Assembly (NCBI RefSeq): GCF_002843305.1
Contig: NZ_PGSG01000007.1
Span: 1 to 34,208 of the forward strand
DNA length: 34,208 nucleotides
Reading direction: 5' to 3'
DNA from: Streptomyces barkulensis
GTDB taxonomy: Bacteria > Actinomycetota > Actinomycetes > Streptomycetales > Streptomycetaceae
Each line of letters opens with the position of its first letter. Position 1 is the stretch's first letter. Below are positions 1-7,980 of this stretch, piece after piece. The notes under the pieces are model-generated. The model did not search any database. It worked only from the letters and a program-made list of their open reading frames with translations, and was not told the DNA's origin. Made by a program: the position numbers and the translations under genes.

Positions 1-25
1 TTTCGTAGAGTCCGCGATCGTGTGA

Positions 26-910
26 TCAAGCGGTCTGCGGGACTTCCTCCAGGTACGCCCAGTACGTCTGCTCGTACTCGTCGGGCGGCACGTAGCCCAG
101 GGCGGAGTGGAGTCGTTCACCGTTGTACCACGCGACCCACTGGAAGACGGCCCGCTCGACCTGGTCGAAGTCCCGCCATGGCCCCTGATGTTCGATCAGT
201 TCGGCTTTGAACGTGCCGTTGAGGGCCTCGGCCATCGCGTTGTCATAACTGTCCGCGACGGACCCGACCGACGCCGAGGCACCGACCTCGGCGAGACGTT
301 CCGTGTACCGAATGGATACGTACTGCGACCCGCGGTCGCTGTGATGGATGAGATCGGCGTCCTTCTTGATCCTCTGCCGCCACAGCGCCATCTCCAGTGC
401 GTCCAGCGGCAGGTCCGTGCGCAGGTGCGTGGCGGCCTGCCAGCCCACGATCCGGCGTGAGTACGCGTCCAGGACGAACGCGACGTAGACCCACCCCGAC
501 CAGGTGCGGATGTAGGTCAGGTCCGCCAGCCACAGCTGGTTGGGCCGCTCGGCGGTGAAACGGCGGTTGACCAGGTCCGGCGGGCGCGGCGCGGCCGGCT
601 CGGGGACCGTGGTGCGGCGGCGCTGCCCGCGGATGACGCCCTCGATGCCGAGCTCGCCCATCAGCCGCTCGACCGTGCAGCGGGCCACCGTGTGTCCGGC
701 GCGGACCAGGGCGCGGGTGACGCGGCGTGCGCCGTAGGTGCGCCCGGAGTCCTCCCACGCGGCTGTGACCAGCGGGATCAGTTCTTCGTCGCGCAGGCGT
801 CGGGCCGACTTCGGCCGCGTCTTGCGCGCGAAGTACGTCGACGGCGACACATCCAGCACCCGGCAGACGGGATCGACCCCGAGGCCCTTGTCGCGCAGGT
901 GGTCGATCAC
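26..910 (-). CDS. IS3-family transposase OrfB (DDE integrase domain)
   Basis: OrfB is the catalytic half of the IS3 transposase, which cuts and joins IS ends to target DNA through a DDE integrase core (rve family). An N-terminal HTH_21-like region is followed by the catalytic domain. The first Asp is in WLADLTYIRT, the second in IHHSDRGSQYVS, and the Glu in NAMAEALNGTFKAELIE. The annotated start is a GTG overlapping the orfA stop (GTGA), but in this family the active protein is normally an OrfAB fusion made by -1 frameshifting at the A6/T6 run at 949-954. It is 294 aa, full length for the family, with no internal stop, so it is probably functional. The same protein is encoded at 33299-34183. 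Confidence 0.95.
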   Translation of the reverse strand: MIDHLRDKGLGVDPVCRVLDVSPSTYFARKTRPKSARRLRDEELIPLVTAAWEDSGRTYGARRVTRALVRAGHTVARCTVERLMGELGIEGVIRGQRRRTTVPEPAAPRPPDLVNRRFTAERPNQLWLADLTYIRTWSGWVYVAFVLDAYSRRIVGWQAATHLRTDLPLDALEMALWRQRIKKDADLIHHSDRGSQYVSIRYTERLAEVGASASVGSVADSYDNAMAEALNGTFKAELIEHQGPWRDFDQVERAVFQWVAWYNGERLHSALGYVPPDEYEQTYWAYLEEVPQTA

Positions 911-1218
911 CTGCTCGGCCTCGTCCGGGGACGGTCGATCTCCTGGGCAAAAAACACCGAGGCGGCCTTCAGGATCTCGTTGGCCCGCCTCAACTCGGCG
1001 TTCTCCTTGCGGAGTTCCTTCAACTCGTCGCGCTCGGCGGTCGTCAGCCGGTCGTCACGCTCGCCGGCGTCCGCCTCGGCCTGGCGGACCCAGGACCGCA
1101 GGGCTTCCTTGTGGATGCCGAGGTCGCGGGCGACGTGGGCCACAGGGCGGCCGGTCGCGCGGACCTCGCGCACCGCCCGCTCACGCAGCTCATCGGGGTA
1201 CTTACGGGGTGCTGGCAT
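907..1218 (-). CDS. IS3-family transposase OrfA (helix-turn-helix)
   Basis: This is a 103-aa DNA-binding subunit of the IS3 transposase. The N-terminal half is an HTH_Tnp_1 domain (start MPAPRKYPDELRERAV, recognition region HVARDLGIHKEALRSWV). The C-terminal half is a leucine/glutamate-rich coiled coil (ELKELRKENAELRRANEIL) used for multimerisation. It overlaps orfB by four bases. The T6 run on the coding strand near its 3' end is the likely frameshift site that fuses it to OrfB. An identical copy lies at 32991-33302. Confidence 0.94.
   Translation of the reverse strand: MPAPRKYPDELRERAVREVRATGRPVAHVARDLGIHKEALRSWVRQAEADAGERDDRLTTAERDELKELRKENAELRRANEILKAASVFFAQEIDRPRTRPSR
949..954 (-). promoter_or_regulatory. 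Predicted -1 ribosomal frameshift site, left IS
   Basis: A run of six T on the coding strand (GTTTTTTG context) lies in the orfA/orfB overlap region. Shifting one base back joins the orfA frame to the orfB frame without a stop, giving a continuous OrfAB protein, the usual IS3-family arrangement. Slippage itself is inferred. Confidence 0.6.
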
Positions 1219-1816
1219 TGCTCGTGGTTCTCCTTACGCCTGGAAGCGTAACCCAGGCTTGAGGGACTCCACGAAGATCAGTACAGCTCACCAGTGCCTC
1301 GGCCTCTTTGTCGAGCGCGGTGATCTGGTCATCCATCGCGCTGATGACCTCGATGATCCGCCTCTGGACAGGAAGCGGCGGCACGGGAACCATCCATGCT
1401 TCGAAGTCAGCCTCCTTCCATCGAGCGCGGCCCTCGGAGCCTGCGCGCATGGCACCGATCTGCTGCAAAACTTCTGATCGCTGGAAGTTGAGGAGCAGGA
1501 ACCGGGCGTCCACTTCCTCTTCGTTCACTTTGTAGAGAGGGAATTCGTTCGTTGCCAGGGCGCCGTCAAGATCCTCGGGGACGACATCGAATGCCCCCTT
1601 CTGGGTGTCGATCCGATTGAAGGTGAAGTCCCCTTCCCGTACCCGGTAGAGGGACTTGGCCTTGACTGTCTCGGTTGTTACGACGCCTCTGTCGTAGGCA
1701 CCTCTTCCATACCACCGCACGCCCATTGTGCGGTACTCGGTCCCTGGTTCCAGACGAACGATCTCCCGTCGCTGGTGGGCGATCTTGCCTGCAGGAACGT
1801 GCTGCCAATCACTCAT
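1202..1816 (-). pseudogene. Type I restriction-modification specificity subunit HsdS, truncated by IS
   Basis: HsdS dictates the DNA target of a type I restriction-modification complex. Residues 1-175 are native: one target-recognition domain followed by the start of the conserved helical spacer (PPLPVQRRIIEVISAMDDQI). A full HsdS is about 400 residues with two recognition domains, so more than half is missing. At base 1290 the reading frame enters the IS and adds about 28 IS-encoded residues before a stop at 1202. The ATG overlaps the end of hsdM by eight bases, so the two genes were translationally coupled. The rest of hsdS, and probably hsdR, would lie beyond the IS. A half-HsdS can occasionally dimerise and work, but this one ends inside the coiled-coil region, so loss of function is more likely. 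Confidence 0.88.
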
Positions 1817-3383
1817 CGAAGCCCTCGACTCCAGCGTCAGCGAGGACGGCGAGCATCCGCTGCTCGGTCTTCTGTCGCTCGGCGCGGGCGATGTTGTACG
1901 CCTCGATGAGGGTGCCGAGGTCTTCGGCCTCGGCGGCGGCCTGTTTGATGTAGCGGCCGATGTTGAGGTCGTACCCGTTTGCCGCGATCTCCGTGGTGGG
2001 TACGAAGCGTGCGGCCAGGCCGCCCTCTCCGTCGGGGTCTGCCGGGTTGCCGTCGGCGTCGAAGTCCGAGTGGTAGGCGGTCACCACATCGGCGATGTCG
2101 GCGTCGGTGAGGATGTTGCGGTTCTTGGCCTTGGTGAACCGCTGGGAGGCGTCGATGAACAGCACGCCGTCCTTCCGCTCCGGGACCTTGGTGCCGGGGG
2201 CGCGGAATACCAGGATCGCCGTGGGGATGGAGGTCGAGTAGAAGAGGTTGGGCGGCAGCCCGATCACGGCTTCCAAGAGATCCTCGTCCAGGACGCGGCG
2301 GCGGATAGCGGCTTCCTGGCCGCCGCGGAAGAGGACGCCGTGGGGCAGGACGACGCCGGCGCGACCCTTCTGCGGATCCATGCTGGCGATCATATGCTGG
2401 ACGAATGCCCAGTCCGCCGAGGACTGCGGGGCGACGCCGCCGATGGCGCGGGGGTCGTTGGTCCAGGGCTTCCACTTCAGGGAGTAGGGCGGGTTGGCGA
2501 GAATTACGTCGAACTGCGCGACGGACCCGTCCGGCTTTGTGAAGCGGGGGTCCTTCAGGGTGTCGGCGACCTCGATCTGGAACTGGGTGAGGTTGTGCAT
2601 GAAGAGGTTCATGCGGGCCACACCGGCGGTGTCGGAGACAGCCTCCTGCCCGTACAGCTTGAGGGTGTAGCCGCGTCCGCCGCGGGTCTTGAGGAGGTTC
2701 GCGGAGGCGATGAGCATGCCGCCCGATCCGCAGGTGGGGTCGTATACCGACTCGAAGGCCTTGGGGTCGAGGGTCTCGACGATCAGCTCGACGACCTCGC
2801 GTGGGGTGAAGAACTGGCCGGCGCGGGTGCCGGAGCCGTCGGAGAACCGCTTCAGCAGGTACTCGTAGGCGTCGCCGAGCACGTCGTGGGAGAGGTTGCC
2901 CTCGTGCATCTTCGGGGTGCGGTCCATCGTTTGCATGACCGCGGCCAGGACTTCGGGCGGCAGGACCTCTTCGGAGGTCCAGGTCATGGATCCGAACAGG
3001 CGGGAGAACTTGTCGGGGTTGGCCGTCTCGATGGCTTGCAGGGAGGTTCGGACCCGTTGGCCGAGGCCGGGCTGGGTGATGGTGGCGAGGATGGAGGGCC
3101 AGGAGGCGCGGCGCTCGGCGGCGGTGCCGGGGTAGATGAGCGGGATCTCGAAGCTCTGGTAGTCGCGGTACTCGATCTCGCGGGCTTCCTGTGGGGAGAG
3201 GCCGTCCAGGCCCGCGTTCTCGGCCAGGAACTCCTGGTGGCGGTGCTCCCAGGTGTCCGAGAGGTACTTCCAGAACATCAGCGGGAAGACGACCGAGGCG
3301 TACTGCGCTTCGGGCATCGCCACGCGCAACTCGTCGGCGGCGTCCCACAACCGGCTCTCGATCTCCTGCTGCGTCACTGCCAT
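1809..3383 (-). CDS. hsdM: Type I restriction-modification methyltransferase subunit HsdM
   Basis: This is an N6-adenine methyltransferase of a type I restriction-modification complex, 524 aa, a normal length for HsdM. The N-terminal HsdM_N helical domain is visible (SRLWDAADELRV, FPLMFWKYLSDTWE). The SAM-binding motif DPTCGSGGML lies near residue 214 and the catalytic motif ILANPPYSLKW near residue 296. The ATG at 3383 is preceded by AAGGAC about 11 bases upstream; an in-frame upstream extension lacks family similarity. It overlaps hsdS. Without an intact HsdS it is probably inactive, or at most works with a specificity subunit encoded elsewhere. Confidence 0.95.
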   Translation of the reverse strand: MAVTQQEIESRLWDAADELRVAMPEAQYASVVFPLMFWKYLSDTWEHRHQEFLAENAGLDGLSPQEAREIEYRDYQSFEIPLIYPGTAAERRASWPSILATITQPGLGQRVRTSLQAIETANPDKFSRLFGSMTWTSEEVLPPEVLAAVMQTMDRTPKMHEGNLSHDVLGDAYEYLLKRFSDGSGTRAGQFFTPREVVELIVETLDPKAFESVYDPTCGSGGMLIASANLLKTRGGRGYTLKLYGQEAVSDTAGVARMNLFMHNLTQFQIEVADTLKDPRFTKPDGSVAQFDVILANPPYSLKWKPWTNDPRAIGGVAPQSSADWAFVQHMIASMDPQKGRAGVVLPHGVLFRGGQEAAIRRRVLDEDLLEAVIGLPPNLFYSTSIPTAILVFRAPGTKVPERKDGVLFIDASQRFTKAKNRNILTDADIADVVTAYHSDFDADGNPADPDGEGGLAARFVPTTEIAANGYDLNIGRYIKQAAAEAEDLGTLIEAYNIARAERQKTEQRMLAVLADAGVEGFDE

Positions 3384-4013
3384 CAGTCGGGGGTGTCCTT
3401 GCTCGTCAAAAAAGGGGGCGGCGGCCCGAGGGCCATGGTGTTCCTGCTGTCGCCCTGCTCCGGGAACACGCCGGCGTGGGCACGCGGGACGTGGCGTCCT
3501 CGGCGGGAGCGACTCGCCAACGGTATCCCCCGTCAGGATCACGGGGTACGGCAAACGGCCCAACCAGAGGACGCGGCCAGCGGCGGTGCTCTCCGGCGGT
3601 CATGGAAGACGGCCTCGCGGGCTGTCCGGGGCCGCGCGGCGCGGGGTGGGGCGGGGGCGGAGACGATCGGTAGTGGTGGGAAGGATCGCTCCTGGGACGG
3701 TCTGCCATGTGTCTCTGGCCAGCAGTAGCTGCGCGGGGTGCGGGCAGTGGTGCCGCGGCCTGGTGGGGGTGCAGTGCGGTGGGCGCCACCGCGTTACGGA
3801 AGGCGCGGAAGGATTACTCCGCGCCTGGAAGCAGTCGGCGTACCGGGGGGTGGTGGTCGAGGGAGTCCTGGTCCGCCGCGCCGCCCGTCCCTCCAAGGGC
3901 TTCTGCCTTGATGGGATCGAGGTGGTCTGGCGGTGACCGCTAGTTGAATCTTGGACTGCTGTACGATCGCGCCGAACGAGGGGTGGGGGCTTCTACCTGC
4001 GCGGACGCTGCCG
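3384..4013. other. Intergenic region between hsdM and the next gene
   Basis: About 630 bases without a convincing gene. Open frames here are low-complexity Arg/Pro/Gly-rich translations expected of GC-rich non-coding DNA. It must hold the divergent promoters for hsdM and the membrane-protein gene, but I cannot place -10/-35 boxes with confidence. Confidence 0.5.
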
Positions 4014-4031
4014 GTTGCCCTCCTGGGCAAC
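4014..4031 (+). promoter_or_regulatory. Hairpin in the leader of the membrane-protein gene
   Basis: Perfect 7-base inverted repeat GTTGCCC / GGGCAAC with a 4-base loop, ending just where the CGGAG ribosome-binding site begins (4031-4035), upstream of the GTG at 4044. It could modulate translation or be an operator. Function is inferred only from position. Confidence 0.4.
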
Positions 4032-4043
4032 GGAGTTCGTGCA

Positions 4044-4652
4044 GTGGGTAAGGGACAAAGCAGCAACAGCGGTCCGCTCGGGTGCGGGTTTCTGATCATC
4101 ATCGCGCTCATCGTGGCCCTGGTGCAGCAGTGCGGCGGCGAGGAGGAGGAATCGTCCGCCTCCAAGCCTGCTCGGCCCAGCGCCTCGGCCAGCGCCGAGG
4201 ACTCGCCGAAGAAGCCCGCCCGGCAGAAGCCGCCGAAGGTGACCCTGTCACTCGCGGAGATCGCCGAGACTCCGGGCACCTTCGAGCGGTTCAAGAAGTT
4301 CGTGGCCGAGCACGGGACGGCCAGGCAGAAGGAGGTCGTCAGCCACCTCACGGGGTGGCGGGGCTTCAGGCGAGGCACGGGGACGGGGATCCCCGCTCTG
4401 GAGGTCAAGTCCGACTACCCGGTTGTCGACTTCGCAGCGATGGACGCCGGGGACGAGAAGGAACTGGACCTGTTGCTGGACCTGCAGGAGGAGTCCCAGC
4501 ACGCCGCTGAGGCGTTCGCGGCGTGGTGGAAGGCAGACGAGTCGAAGATGGCCGTTCTTCAGATCTTCGACCGTGAGGACGTGACCACCTACGGCAGCAC
4601 CTGCATCGATCCGCACAGTGTCAGGAACGGCGGGTCCTGCTGGCCCCACTAA
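4044..4652 (+). CDS. Membrane-anchored protein of unknown function
   Basis: A 202-aa protein if it starts at GTG 4044, which has CGGAG eight bases upstream; an ORF extension to 3951 exists but lacks a ribosome-binding site. A short polar N-terminus is followed by one strongly hydrophobic segment (CGFLIIIALIVALVQQC, about residues 11-28). Then comes a Glu/Ser/Ala/Pro/Lys-rich linker and a C-terminal globular part of about 130 residues with several acidic helices (DAGDEKELDLLLDLQEESQ). The C-terminus has two Cys, possibly disulfide-bonded if it faces outward. I do not recognise the family. It stands alone, followed by about 300 bases with no evident gene. Confidence 0.7.
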   Translation: MGKGQSSNSGPLGCGFLIIIALIVALVQQCGGEEEESSASKPARPSASASAEDSPKKPARQKPPKVTLSLAEIAETPGTFERFKKFVAEHGTARQKEVVSHLTGWRGFRRGTGTGIPALEVKSDYPVVDFAAMDAGDEKELDLLLDLQEESQHAAEAFAAWWKADESKMAVLQIFDREDVTTYGSTCIDPHSVRNGGSCWPH

Positions 4653-4950
4653 CCCCGGCACAGGACATCGGCGGGCACGGCAAGGGACATTCCCACCTCG
4701 CCAGGGGCGGCACCCGCCGCTTCCTGGACGACCACCCCGCCTCTGCTGCTCTCGCCACAGCATCACAAGGCCGGCCACGGTGCCGAGGGGCATCTCGCCC
4801 CAGCTCCCCGCCGACACGTGCCCGGAGCTGGGGGCCCTCGTGTGAGTGTCGTGAACTTGGGCGCGGGATTCCCCTGCACGCCTTGGGGCTTTCGTTTGGA
4901 TCAAGGTGGGATGCGGGGTGACGGCGGTTCCCAGGTGACATCCTGGAGCG

Positions 4951-5241
4951 ATGCGTTCTGGAACTGGCAGCACCGAGAACGACCTGCGGCATCTGCTCAA
5001 CGAGTGGGATCCGATCGGCGTCGCCGACGCGGTGCAGGACGAGTACGACTGCATGCTCGCCCCTCTCCTCCAGCGGCTCCGGGGTGGCGCTGACCAGGCG
5101 GAGATCGGTGAGTTCCTGCGGCATGAACTGGAGGAACACTTCGGTCTTCCCCCTCTGCCGTCGGAGCCGGAAGCGATGGCCGCCCGGCTGGTGTCCTGGT
5201 GGACAGCTGCCGGCAAGGCCGAGGGCGCCGACTGCGTGTAG
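4951..5241 (+). CDS. Small acidic protein of unknown function (DUF1871/YugE-like?)
   Basis: A 96-aa acidic protein. The pattern WDPIGVADAVQDEYDC, followed by LRHELEEHFGL, resembles small actinobacterial proteins and is loosely reminiscent of the DUF1871 (YugE) family: a WDP-G motif, DEYD, then a helical tail. The ATG has GGAG four bases upstream (4943-4946). The last third carries AARLVSWWTAA. No catalytic motif or membrane segment is visible. Small proteins of this type are often cytoplasmic accessory or immunity-like proteins, but nothing here proves that. It is the last gene before the CRISPR array and reads in the same direction. Confidence 0.65.
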   Translation: MRSGTGSTENDLRHLLNEWDPIGVADAVQDEYDCMLAPLLQRLRGGADQAEIGEFLRHELEEHFGLPPLPSEPEAMAARLVSWWTAAGKAEGADCV

Positions 5242-5341
5242 TTGCTCCCTCCGATTACGGTGTCCTCATGACCGTCCCCTCCAACGCCGTCCTCATGGCA
5301 AAGGAACAGCAAAGCCCTTACTAAGCCGCAGGTCACCAAGT
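5242..5341 (+). promoter_or_regulatory. Candidate CRISPR leader
   Basis: About 100 bases directly before the first repeat, with an A-rich stretch (AAAGGAACAGCAAAG) unusual for the surrounding GC-rich DNA. Two observations put the leader on this side. The repeats match the type I-E orientation read on the plus strand, and the most degenerate repeat is at the other end. No -10/-35 sequence is clear. Confidence 0.5.
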
Positions 5342-5674
5342 GACCTCCCCGCCGACGCGGGGGTATTCCGTACCAGCAGAAGCTCGCCGGGCTGTCCCCG
5401 GCGACCTCCCCGCCGACGCGGGGGTGCTCCGGACCAGCGGCGGGCGCGGATGTTCTCCGGCTTGTCCTCCCCGCCGACGCGGGGGTATTCCACCTGCCGC
5501 GGGATGCCATCACCGATGGTCGGCCTCCTCCCCGCCGACGCGGGGGTATTCCGGACCAGCAGAACATCAAGGACATCCTCGCCCGGTCCTCCCCGCCGGC
5601 GCGGGGGTATTCCTGCGGACAGGGTGGTGGGGTAGCGGTCGCCGCGGTCCTCCCCGCCAATGCGGGGGTGCTCC
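5342..5674 (+). CRISPR. Short type I-E-like CRISPR array, six repeats, five spacers
   Basis: Six 28-base repeats start at 5342, 5403, 5464, 5525, 5586 and 5647, exactly 61 bases apart, giving five 33-base spacers. The consensus starts GTCCTCCCC, ends GGGGGTATTCC, and has hairpin arms CCCCGC/GCGGGG around CGAC. That is the repeat form of type I-E systems in Streptomyces and resembles the E. coli repeat. Repeats 1 and 2 begin GA instead of GT, repeat 4 begins CT, and repeat 2 ends GTGCTCC. The last repeat has AAT in place of GAC and also ends GTGCTCC, as expected for a leader-distal end. No cas1, cas2 or Cascade gene is in the window, so any activity needs Cas proteins encoded elsewhere. Spacer 4 (5553-5585) and spacer 1 can be translated to plausible peptides, as expected of phage coding DNA. 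Confidence 0.93.
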
Positions 5675-5965
5675 GAACGCGGCCGCGTGTGGTGTCAGCC
5701 GCACGTGGCCGCGTCCGTCGTGAGACCGGTGGCCGTTCCGGCTCGGTCGGGAGGGGCCGGGCGAGGTCCCCTAGGGAGCGGGCCGGCTGATTCAACGGGG
5801 CATCGGCAGCCTGTCCAGTGGTCGGCGGCCCTCGCCGTGTCCGGCCACCTTCCACACCGGCCGGTCAGGGCCGTGGGCGGCCAGCCGGTGCAGGGTCGTG
5901 GTCGCCCCGGGGGGCTCGATGCTTCCACGCGGCCGGACGGGCGGCACTGCCCGATTCCGGCAGCG

Positions 5966-6292
5966 TCACCGGGTCGGTGCCTGCCGGGCCGTTGTGCCGG
6001 CACAGCGGCGGTACGGGGGTGCCCCCGCCGTGGGGCGCGCGCCGGGCCGGGCGGCCTGTTCGGCGGTGCGGGCTCCGCCGGCCTGTGCCGTGCCGCGGCT
6101 CTTCTCGGTCTCGATGCTGCCCTTCCCGAAGCGAACCCGCAGCGGGAAGGCGCCGGCATCGCGGGCAAAGAGAAGCTTCTCGGCGGAAGCCGGGGTCGGT
6201 GCGGAGTCGGTCTCGATCACGGCGTTCGGTCCGCCGGGCACCCAGACCACCACGTCCGCCCGCCCGTGGCGGCCCTTGCCGTCAGGGACCAC
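5966..6292 (-). pseudogene. Remnant of a conserved actinobacterial protein (nuclease-like?)
   Basis: Only about 55 residues at the N-terminus look natural: HGRADVVVWVPGGP, then AVIETDSAP, then SAEKLLFARDAGAFPLRVRFG. This resembles a family of actinobacterial hypothetical proteins with a DVV-(x)n-E-x-D pattern similar to restriction-endonuclease-like folds. After GKGSIETEK the translation becomes Ala/Arg/Pro-rich and loses family character, so the 3' part is decayed or replaced. It lies 12 bases after the stop of the 6305-6415 remnant, suggesting two genes of a former operon. The 290 bases between this remnant and the CRISPR array hold nothing I can support. Confidence 0.45.
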
Positions 6293-6304
6293 GGGCAGCC
6301 GCAG

Positions 6305-6415
6305 TTACTTGTAGGCGCGGGCGTAGGTAGGGGCCAGCGGGCTGTCGCGCATTAGCTCGTCCTTGAAGGAGAGCACGACCGGGGTCAGGGCCTGGGTGAC
6401 GTCGGCGGTGGCGGG
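6305..6415 (-). pseudogene. C-terminal tail of an unidentified gene
   Basis: The last ~36 codons of a minus-strand gene: TADVTQALTPVVLSFKDEL, then MRDSPLAPTYARAYK and a TAA stop at 6305. The peptide looks natural, unlike the frame upstream of it, where the helicase fragment begins on the other strand. The rest of the gene was probably lost at a junction near 6415-6425. I cannot name the family. Confidence 0.4.
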
Positions 6416-6421
6416 CGGCCC

Positions 6422-6829
6422 GTGCCCTTCCGCACGGTCGGCGGCGACAACCTCGGCCAATGGCTCCAGCGGCAGGTGAACGCGTGGACGGAACTGTCGG
6501 AAGAACAGCAGAGACGGCTGACCACGCTCGGCATCAAACCGCTTGAGGAGACGTCTCCCGCCCCGGCGGCCAATCGTGCGGCGAAGAGCCCGAGCAAGGC
6601 ACAGCAGGCGTTCCAGCGCGGCCTGGCAGCCCTCACGCAGTGGATCGAGCGGGAAGGCGCACACCGACCGGTACCGCGCGGGCACACCGAAGAGATCACC
6701 GTCGACGGCGAGGCCGATCCAGTAGCCGTCAAGCTGGATATATGGCTATCGAACACCAAATCGAGGAAAAACCGGCTCACTGCGGATCAGCGGGACACGC
6801 TCGCCGAACTCGGCATCAACTGGACCTAG
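6422..6829 (+). pseudogene. C-terminal fragment of a helicase: two helicase-associated (HA) repeats
   Basis: 136 codons with two copies of the helicase-associated domain that sits at the C-terminus of large actinobacterial DEAD/DEAH helicases. The first has LGQWLQRQVNAWTELSEEQQ and LTTLGI; the second has VKLDIWLSNTKSRKNRLT and LAELGINW. There is no ATPase core, so this is an N-terminally deleted fragment. A GTG at 6422 could start translation, but the region upstream belongs to a different gene on the opposite strand, so a deletion junction is likely. It converges on the PIN-domain gene. Confidence 0.6.
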
Positions 6830-7002
6830 CACCGCAGGCGGTAGCTGACCTTCTCGGGTGGGGCGCGCACACCCATTACCGGATGGGGAGTAGATGCCAC
6901 GGACAGAGCTTCCGCCAACCGCCGTCACGTGCTCTCGGCGACTCGCGTCTCAGCCGGGACGGCGAACAGGACGGCTCGGCACCGATGCCCGGTACGGGAC
7001 AG

Positions 7003-7980
7003 TCAGCGGCCACCAGAGCGTATGGGCCTGCGTTCCCGCTCCGGTTCCTCGCCTGTGCCCGCCTCAGTGCGCAGCTTCCGTACGGGCAAGCCAGCTTGCT
7101 TTGCTCGTGTGGCCTGCCCAGTATCGTAGGTGACCAGCCAGACCGGCCCGGCGGCCAAGGCTTGGACGGCGAGCACCCGGTCAACGATCTCGTCGTCCGT
7201 GATGGGCAGGCGGGTGTGCCCCGGCGGGTCGAGGAGGACCTCGACGTGGTGCGGGGCGTCTGCCGTGGTGTCCTCGAGGAGCCTATCCAGGACGGCGAGC
7301 GTATGGCCAGCCCGCCAACGCACTTGCTTGTCTTTGCTCTCCTTGAGCCGGTCGAGCTCGTCCACCACGGCCATCGGAAACAGCACCCTGACCGGGCCAG
7401 CCGCTCCGACGAGATCCACGAAGTCAGCTTCCTCGAATTTGGTGTCGTGCTGGATGTAGAAGCTGCTGTCCGGGACGAGCAGGGTTACCTCGCCCGGCCA
7501 CCTCTCCATCTGGGTCTGGAGGGCCAGCACCGCATCCCCAAGAGCGACGACCCGCTGCTGGATCTCCAGACCGACGATCCCATTCACCAGGGACTGCTGG
7601 TCGGTGCCGGCGAGGTGACCGACGCCGTCCAGCAGCGTCTGGTGCGTCCGCGTGCGCACCAAGCGGTCAATGTCGCGGGTACTGATCTGGGAAGTGAGCA
7701 GCCGCTCCGACTCGTTTGCCCACTGTAGGTAGGCCAGGAGACGGCGGTAAGCATCGTGGTAGACGCGTCCGTCGATGTTGCCCGCCGCGGTACGCACCGA
7801 CCGGAGGACCTGGAGGACGTTGTCCCGGTTCGCACCGGGTATGGGGGTGACCAGCACCCGCCTAGGATCGCAGCACTCCGGCGGTAGTGCAGCAGGGTGA
7901 CCGTTTTCCGTCGGGTGCATTGGACGATGCGGCTGGCGCAGGAGAAGAACCAGAACGTTGATGCCCTCGAACACCGGCAC
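7003..7980 (-). CDS. PIN-domain protein (putative ribonuclease)
   Basis: A 325-aa protein with a C-terminal PIN domain (about residues 165-305), a metal-dependent RNase fold. Candidate acidic active-site residues are in order: Asp171 in LLVPDSSFYI, Asp207/Glu208 in VVDELDRLK, Asp262-263 and Asp267 in ITDDEIVDRVL, and Asp286 in LVTYDTG. The N-terminal ~160 residues are helical with no recognised domain (AYRRLLAYLQWANESERLL). The start is a GTG at 7980 with GAGG eight bases upstream; an internal ATG at 7920 is the alternative. It is divergent from Gabija with about 480 bases between, and PIN proteins commonly act in toxin or defence loci. A joint role with Gabija is only positional inference. 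Confidence 0.8.
   Translation of the reverse strand: MPVFEGINVLVLLLRQPHRPMHPTENGHPAALPPECCDPRRVLVTPIPGANRDNVLQVLRSVRTAAGNIDGRVYHDAYRRLLAYLQWANESERLLTSQISTRDIDRLVRTRTHQTLLDGVGHLAGTDQQSLVNGIVGLEIQQRVVALGDAVLALQTQMERWPGEVTLLVPDSSFYIQHDTKFEEADFVDLVGAAGPVRVLFPMAVVDELDRLKESKDKQVRWRAGHTLAVLDRLLEDTTADAPHHVEVLLDPPGHTRLPITDDEIVDRVLAVQALAAGPVWLVTYDTGQATRAKQAGLPVRKLRTEAGTGEEPERERRPIRSGGR

Larger units (their letters stand above)
1..1290 (-). mobile_element. IS3-family insertion sequence, left copy
   Basis: This is a two-ORF IS3-type element, an exact reverse complement of 32919-34208 wherever I compared them. The inner terminus is at 1290, where hsdS sequence begins. The inner terminal repeat contains TTCGTGGAGTCC and the outer end at window base 2 contains TTCGTAGAGTCC, so they are imperfect inverted repeats. 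Aligning them shows that about 14 bases of the outer repeat lie beyond base 1; the complete element would be near 1304 bp. The outer target duplication is therefore not visible. The element is oriented with its transposase reading toward base 1 and it interrupts hsdS. Confidence 0.93.

Noticed and set aside
1728..3728. 666-codon plus-strand open frame opposite hsdM/hsdS
   Set aside because: It is antisense to a clear HsdM with all catalytic motifs and has Gly/Val/Asp-rich low-complexity translation typical of GC-rich antisense.
4248..5855. 535-codon minus-strand open frame across the CRISPR array and its upstream genes
   Set aside because: It contains repeated GEDxxx and PPRRRGG phrases that are translations of the CRISPR repeats, and it runs antisense to two supported genes. 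A shorter 66-codon frame at 5293-5493 is the same artefact.
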